Shown piece by piece: positions 60,301-64,000 of a DNA stretch of 64,000 bases (positions are counted from its first letter, which is position 1; every line of letters starts with the position of its first letter). The translations under genes and the position numbers were made by a program. The notes under the pieces are model-generated. The model was not told where the DNA came from. It saw only the letters and a program-made list of their open reading frames with translations, and did no database searches. Source of the stretch: Sipunculus nudus (lineage: Eukaryota > Annelida > Sipuncula > Golfingiida > Sipunculidae); the NCBI GenBank assembly GCA_026874595.1, contig CM049317.1, positions 40,202,401 to 40,266,400 on the forward strand, written 5' to 3'.

Positions 60301-61853
60301 TTGGCACATGACTGGCAGTTCTGCAATATAGAAAAACAATTATTTTCGTCACAACTTCCTTATTTTATAGTCCTATCTCACAAACTTAGCCACCATTTCT
60401 TCTTTATATCAGATGTCTCACTTTGTCCGGTATATCAGTCTTTCTGGGGTCATCAATTTCCTTATTTTATAGTCCTATCTTCACAAACTTAGCCACCATT
60501 TCTTCTTTATATCAGATGTCTCACTTTGTCCGGTATATCAGTCTTTCTGGGGTCATCAATTTGCACTGCTTCCTGGTTCTTACGTCTTAATATATTACCA
60601 CTCTATAGGCCACAGTATAGGCCACAGTTTAGCAGGATTTTTTTTTAAAACTAATACTAGCCACTAGGGGTCGTTGCGTTCGAAACATTTCGACATACAG
60701 TTTTCGCTCCTTATCCCAAAACTTTAAACCTTACCTACATAAACTATAAAACCTACATAAACTATAAAAATTTCTAATAAAATAAGGCCCCATCATTACG
60801 AATTCAGGTTTGCGAATCTTCACGCCCATAACCATCAAACCCCCTTCTCCCAAAGCATTTGCATTCCCCTCCCAACCTACCCAAAAAAAGTATTTCCACA
60901 CTTTAAATTCTGCTGACAGACATTTGAAAAAAGACTTACTTAAATACTTGGGACCGTCTGGTGCATATGATTGTGCCATTTTGCTTCCGTATGAAGTTCA
61001 TTATCTTTAGAGTCTCTCCAACTGTAAGCAATTCGTCCCAGTTTCTATCGTATACCCAAAACAGAACTGGTCTGTTCGGGTACTCGACCCCGATACATTT
61101 TATTCTTTCCTTTGCCTCTTCGTGTATATTAACGTATTCCAACCATTCTCCTTTGCTCACTACGGTTATTTTCAAAGCCATTTCTGAAATGCATTAAACA
61201 TATTTCACCATTTCCCCAAATTTACAAAAGAATATTCCCCACGTAAACTACACTTCCCCCATCATGCATTTATGATTTTATAAGAAATTAACACCATTTC
61301 GTGAGAACAAGGGAGAATTTTTGTAGACCAAGATGGTTATCAGATTTACAGGTCTGGGTAAACAAATTAGAAATATACAAATATTGGTGACAAATTTCGG
61401 AATTGTCTTTCTCAAAACAATTTGCTATATAAAGCAAGACTGATCATAAATAAAGTTTTAAATTGAGGGTTTAATGACACCATTTTGATGCCAATATAGT
61501 AGGTGCTAATAGGTTCCTCTTATATTCTAACATTCATATTATTACCATGTCTTTAAAATTTAAAATTACACTGAAATCAGTTCCCATGTTTCACTATTAA
61601 AATCTTAATGTTAAGACCTCAACAGTATATTACCCGGTTTCAAAACACTACATTAGTTATAAATCGCCACATATAGACAAAATTCACATGTACCTACTTG
61701 CTCGGTCCAGGCTGTAGACTTCAATCGAGTTTCCCCAGCCAAAATACCGTTTATATACCAGGCGTTCCTCATTTCAACTTTCACTTTAAACTTGTTCTTC
61801 AGTCTCAATTCTATGGATTCAGGGTGTGGTACAGCCACTCTGAATTGTTCCAT
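48103..61853 (-). CDS. RPA70-like OB-fold protein, five-exon gene (full span)
   Basis: Joining exons 61853-61694, 61183-60940, 60320-60194, 59892-59689 and 48372-48103 gives a continuous frame of about 334 codons plus stop. Splice phases match at every junction (1, 2, 0, 0), with GT..AG borders. The product has tandem OB-like segments: residues about 55-134, 160-245 and a weaker one at 246-334. The second carries the RPA70-type signature LSIRDETGIIDVTLWRRA. Such folds bind single-stranded DNA in replication and repair; nuclear location is expected from the family. There is no zinc finger of the RPA70 C-terminus, and at 334 residues it is about half the length of RPA70, so it is a paralogue or RPA-like protein, not canonical RPA1. 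Start ATG at 61853 is the first in the frame after the exon opens. The 11.3-kb last intron is full of repeats. Exons between 59689 and 48372 could have been missed. Confidence 0.7.
48373..49130. other. Intron sequence with low-complexity tracts
   Basis: C and A tracts at 48470-48500, then AT-rich text and a GA-rich stretch at 49060-49095. Text GGGTCACGACGCTCAGCTGA near 48511 resembles GGGTCACTGTGCTCAGCTGA at 50746. No gene. Confidence 0.5.
49130..52040 (-). repeat. Degenerate tandem array with G tracts, in intron 4
   Basis: Units contain a G run, then GATGGGAGTTACAA(T/C), an 'ACATA.ACAGG' box, TTAATT..., and a closing 'CCATTCT.CTGAG' box. G runs are at 49412, 49535, 50140, 51157, 51703 and 51984; closing boxes at 49712, 50315, 51550 and 51777. 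Adjacent copies vary from nearly identical to barely alignable. Confidence 0.75.
49457..50660. repeat. Recent 604-bp tandem duplication
   Basis: TCTCTGTATATATTTTCTTC begins at 49457 and again at 50061. The following 600 bases, including the GAGA tract and CTCTCTGGTAATTACTGCCT, are almost identical. The duplication sits inside the older array. Confidence 0.9.
52270..52745. repeat. Dispersed repeat copy, left of the piggyBac-like element
   Basis: Collinear with 58410-58890: GTGCCATGGTCAAAGTTGGG, 'TTTTGGGTATACAATT', TTTCTGGCATGT, GGTTTTGATA(C/T)TAGGCAGTC, 'CTGAAGTGT'. It ends at the TTAA target of the element. Confidence 0.8.
53340..54570 (+). repeat. About 185-bp degenerate tandem array inside the piggyBac-like element
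   Basis: Box ACAGGTGTGCTCAGGTGTGC followed by ATTA recurs near 53365, 53733, 53890, 54090, 54282, 54455 and 54550. A second box (GCAGCA.ACT.T.CTCA.AGATATTC-like) follows each by about 55 bases. Open frames here are short and unrelated to known proteins. Confidence 0.7.
54571..55608. other. No gene recognised (interior of piggyBac-like element)
   Basis: AT-rich interior without recognisable coding sequence. Confidence 0.5.
55609..55811. mobile_element. Nested 203-bp MITE with GGTTA target duplication
   Basis: Starts CAGGGACGGATCCAGGATTT and ends CCGGATCCGCTTCTG, imperfect 13-bp inverted ends. GGTTA lies on both sides (55604-55608 and 55812-55816). The interior has G, A and C tracts. Relatives are at 15660-15875 and 17792-17990. 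Confidence 0.7.
55812..58137. other. No gene recognised (interior of piggyBac-like element)
   Basis: A (TA)n run at 56783-56798. Frames up to 96 codons without recognisable domains. Confidence 0.5.
58380..59022. repeat. Dispersed repeat with (GGAC)n tract and terminal hairpin
   Basis: Second copy of the 52270 repeat, here complete to its end: a GGAC/GGACG tract at 58929-58975, then TAGCTCAG (58992) and CTGAGCTA (59015), an 8-bp perfect inverted repeat followed by A-run. I recognise this ending as typical of bivalve dispersed repeats. Confidence 0.7.
59023..59679. other. Intron 4 sequence, no other feature
   Basis: AT-rich with a C tract at 59125. Repeated 'TTTCACTAT' boxes at 59208-59260. 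Confidence 0.5.
59689..59892 (-). CDS. RPA-like gene, exon 4 (second OB domain)
   Basis: Acceptor TTTTTTTTCCAG. Encodes IERPKEVSIATGTAKIQHLS through KYKNAIALN with the RDETGIIDVTLW signature. The donor AAT|GTGAAT keeps phase with exon 5. If it is not used, the frame meets TAG at 59682-59680 two codons later, and a stronger donor GTAAGT sits beyond that stop at 59664. Confidence 0.75.
60194..60320 (-). CDS. RPA-like gene, exon 3
   Basis: Acceptor TTCTATATTGCAG; donor GAATCT|GTAAGG. Encodes a linker (TASHVPSREAVLAAEALLDP) and the first strand of the second OB domain (HGQEVTVQGKIES). Phase 2 entry, phase 0 exit. Confidence 0.75.
60356..60560. repeat. 102-bp near-perfect tandem duplication in intron 2
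   Basis: TTCCTTATTTTATAGTCCTA starts at 60356 and again at 60458. The copies differ by about a single inserted T, so the duplication is recent. Confidence 0.92.
60561..60780. repeat. Fragment of the 1-9.4 kb repeat family in intron 2
   Basis: TTCCTGGTTCTTACGTCT, 'GGCCACAGTTTAGCAGG' and GCCACTAGGGGTCG-like text match boxes at 7270-7410. Confidence 0.6.
60940..61183 (-). CDS. RPA-like gene, exon 2 (first OB-like domain)
   Basis: Acceptor AATGCATTTCAG; donor TTTAA|GTAAGT, a full consensus. Encodes MALKITVVSKGEWLEYVNIH through RRSQVFK, with alternating hydrophobic strands (RPVLFWVYDRNW, ETLKIMNFIRKQ) as in an OB fold. The internal ATG at 61181 also opens this exon, but exon 1 joins in phase. 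Confidence 0.75.
61200..61650. other. Intron 1 of the RPA-like gene
   Basis: AT-rich intron with no other feature. Confidence 0.6.
61694..61853 (-). CDS. RPA-like gene, exon 1
   Basis: Encodes MEQFRVAVPHPESIELRLKN and on to WTEQV plus one base. Donor GTAG|GTACAT. A competing GT three bases upstream (CAA|GTAGGT) would not keep phase with exon 2. A charged, beta-rich N-terminus with no signal peptide. Confidence 0.65.
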
Positions 61854-61984
61854 TATGAAAAATCCCTCATTTCCCGGTCGTTTAATGTTCTCTTGTACGA
61901 GTGTGTTAATCCTCCATGAATATTCATGAATTTAGGATGAACCTAACAAACCAGCATTTAATAAAAGAAAAAAAAGCCGCACAA

Positions 61985-63260
61985 TCCAAGTAAACCCACC
62001 TGTGCTTTTTATTCTGTAACCTTGTCATGCTTTTCACTTTCACAAAATCCCTGCATTAGGAGGTCAATAGATGTTTCAGTGATGATGCTCCCAGGTAACA
62101 TTACCCAAACTATCATACCAGTGGCGGATCCCCGATTTTTCAGTAGGGGATGATATAACAGGGTAGGATACCCTATTTTGCAGTTTAAGGTGTCAAATCA
62201 GTGAGGGATCCCCGATTTTACAGTTTGAGATGCCAAATCAGGGACGGATCCCCTATTTTGCAGTTGGTGATACTGGCGGGGGGGGGGGGGGAGATTAAAT
62301 ATAAATTATCAAATATCACGAATTTTTTTTTTCATTTTCTGTGCTTTTTATTGAGGCGAGTTGTCATGCTTTCCCTCGTCATACTTTGAGAAAATCCTGC
62401 ATTTAAAGCTCAATAGATTCCTCTTAACCATGGTGGTGTTGCTGGGAACACTATCTGAACGATCATATTAGGGACGGATCCTTGATTTTTGCATGTGGGT
62501 TGTCAAGTTGGATGGATCTCCAATTTTGCAGTTGGTGGCACAATGGGGAGGGGGGGGGGATGAAATATAAATGATCAAATATCTCGATTTTTGTTTTCAT
62601 ATTCTGTGCTTTTTATTGCGGTGAATTGTCATGCTTTCTCTGGTCATACTTTGAGAATTCTAAGCCGTGATGGTGTTGCTAGGAAAAACTATCCCAACTA
62701 TCATACCAAGGACGGATCCTCGATTTAGCTGTTGGGTTGTCAAATCACGGATCGATTTCCTATTTTGCAGTTGTTGGTATGGGGGGGGGTTAAATATAAA
62801 TGATCAAATATCTTGAATTTTCTTTTCTTTTTCTGTCTTTTTTTATTGTGGCGACTTGTCATGCTTTCTATGGTCATACTTTGAGAAAATTCTGCATTTA
62901 AAGCTCAATAGATTGCTCTAAGCCGTGATGGTGTTGCTAGGAAACGCTATCCCAACTATCATACCAGAGACGGATCCTCGATTTTCCAGTTGGGGTGTCA
63001 CGTATGAACCCCTTTTCTGCAGCTGATGGAGATTAAATATAAATGATCAAATATCCAGGACCATGTTTTCATTTTCTGTGCTTTTTATTGTGGCCCTTGT
63101 CATGTTTTTCCTGGTCACACTTTGAGAATATCTTGCCCCTAAAACTCAATAGATGGTTTTTAGCCGTGAAGGTGTTGCTGGGAAAACTATCCCTACTATC
63201 ATACCACGGACGGATCCCATATTTTGCATTTTGTGTGTTTTCCGGTTGGGGTGGGGGTGG
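61985..63260. repeat. 240-340-bp tandem array, five units
   Basis: Units contain GTGCTTTTTATT, TTGTCATGCTTT, CTTTGAGAAAAT, 'CTGCATTTAAAGCTCAATAG', GGTGTTGCT(G/A)GGAA, ATCATACCA and one or more ACGGATCC..GATTTTGCAGTTGG boxes plus G runs. Units begin near 62003, 62341, 62606, 62832 and 63079. The array lies about 130 bases upstream of the RPA-like start codon. Confidence 0.8.
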
Positions 63261-63269
63261 GAGATAAGA

Positions 63270-64000
63270 TATAGGTTACCAAATATCTCGAAACATTTAT
63301 CATTTTGCAAAAACAGCCACCAGAGGGAGCTCCAGCTCAGAATCTATGAAATTTTGTGCCATATATCTCCATCACTATAAATCGTGGAGACCTTGTTATA
63401 TTCTTCCGTTACCATGGTTGCCTAATGTAGGTTACAATTAAATTCTTCTATTTCTTAAAATTCAAAATATGGAGATTTATTCTAATAGACTGACGCTTAT
63501 TTTATTCATGCTTTCCATTCTCCATGAAAGGAGTACATGGCCTTTACATGGAGTTACTTTCCGTCTGTCTGTCTGTCTGTCTACTCATCTGTGGCTTTTG
63601 AAAATCAGCGAAACCACATAAAGATATGCTTCCATTTCTACCAGGACAGCGGTTGTTCATTTGATCAGATCCAAACGTTCCGTGTCTGTCTGCGTAGTAA
63701 CTGTCCATTTGTTTCGCTGTCTCATTTCCGGGCATTTCCGGCAAGCGTTCGACCTCTGGTCGTCTAGTTTGTCTGTTTGTCTGTTTGTCTGTTTGTCTGT
63801 CTGTCTGTGCTCTACTGGCCACAATTTTGCACCAATCGTTCTGAAACTTATAGGTAAAGTGTAAGATCTGTTCTCCTCGGAGCCTATTGTTTTTGGTCAT
63901 GATCGGTCATAGGTCAAGGTCAGGGTCACCAAAAAACCTAAAATATTTATTTTCTTCATATCTTCGTCAATAATAATCGTAGCCGCATAATCTGTAGCTC
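63270..64000 (+). repeat. Further copy of the 1-9.4 kb repeat family
   Basis: Collinear with about 390-1060: GCCACCAGAGGG, TTACCATGGTTGCCTA, GGAGTTACTTTCCGTCTGTC, then the CTAGT hairpin (63750-63768), GTTT/GTCT tract, GGCCACAATTTTGCACCAAT and GGTCAAGGTCAGGGTCA. Runs off the window end. Confidence 0.85.
63740..63768 (+). repeat. Hairpin plus CTAGT motif, copy 4
   Basis: GGCAAGCGTT followed by CGACCTCTGGTCG and TCTAGT, identical in stem to copy 3, followed by (GTCT/GTTT)n. Confidence 0.65.

Overview
The window looks like a repeat-dense invertebrate nuclear genome. It is AT-rich, with long poly-purine and poly-pyrimidine tracts, split genes with GT..AG introns, and many short-period tandem repeats. 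The dispersed repeat families (a 'sensory-hairpin + CTAGT + GTTT/GTCT microsatellite + GGTCAAGGTCAGGGTCA' family, a GGAC-microsatellite family ending in AGCTCAG..CTGAGCT, and a CCCGTCATGACGGG family) resemble families I associate with molluscs, especially bivalves. That assignment is an inference from repeat style. No prokaryotic operon, CRISPR array, rRNA or intact tRNA was found.

Layout. 1-9.4 kb is almost entirely degenerate copies of one repeat family, with an internal 277-bp tandem array and striking palindromes. 9.6-10.3 kb is a tandem duplication. 10.87-11.29 kb is a possible MITE. 12.4-14.7 kb is a second full copy of the 1-9.4 kb family and carries a tandem array of hairpins. 15.3 kb holds a tRNA-derived SINE head. 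16-21.3 kb may hold a spliced non-coding transcript whose second exon is a 1.1-kb minisatellite. 21.5-29.6 kb is a series of tandem arrays (about 165, 370 and 145 bp periods) and dispersed copies.

30.2-40.5 kb is the main coding element: a decayed Helentron (Helitron2-type rolling-circle transposon). In order it carries a basic coiled-coil repeat N-terminus, a Cys-rich DUF6570-like region, an OTU cysteine protease, a Rep/HUH nuclease, a PIF1-type helicase and a C-terminal endonuclease/exonuclease/phosphatase (EEP) nuclease. It is broken by frameshifts, stops and an 802-bp-spaced internal duplication of the helicase. The spacer between the helicase copies is a second copy of sequence lying 3' of the element. 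Downstream are two further decayed copies of the EEP 3' end. Three different tandem arrays sit directly upstream.

41.97-42.77 kb is a probable solo LTR. 43.1-46.05 kb is a tandem duplication. 48.1-61.85 kb (minus strand) is the one apparently intact gene: a five-exon gene for an RPA70-like, OB-fold, single-stranded-DNA-binding-type protein of about 334 residues with matched splice phases. Its 11.3-kb last intron holds a poly-G-containing tandem array, a recent 604-bp duplication, and a 5.45-kb non-autonomous piggyBac-type element with TTAA duplications and 17-bp inverted ends. That element itself carries a nested 203-bp MITE. 62-63.3 kb is a 240-340-bp-period tandem array just upstream of this gene, and 63.3-64 kb returns to the first repeat family.

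How the parts relate: Helentron replication proteins and RPA-type proteins act on single-stranded DNA, and some animal Helitrons carry RPA genes. Here the RPA-like gene is on the opposite strand about 9 kb beyond the Helentron and has introns, so host origin is more likely, but the juxtaposition is worth testing.
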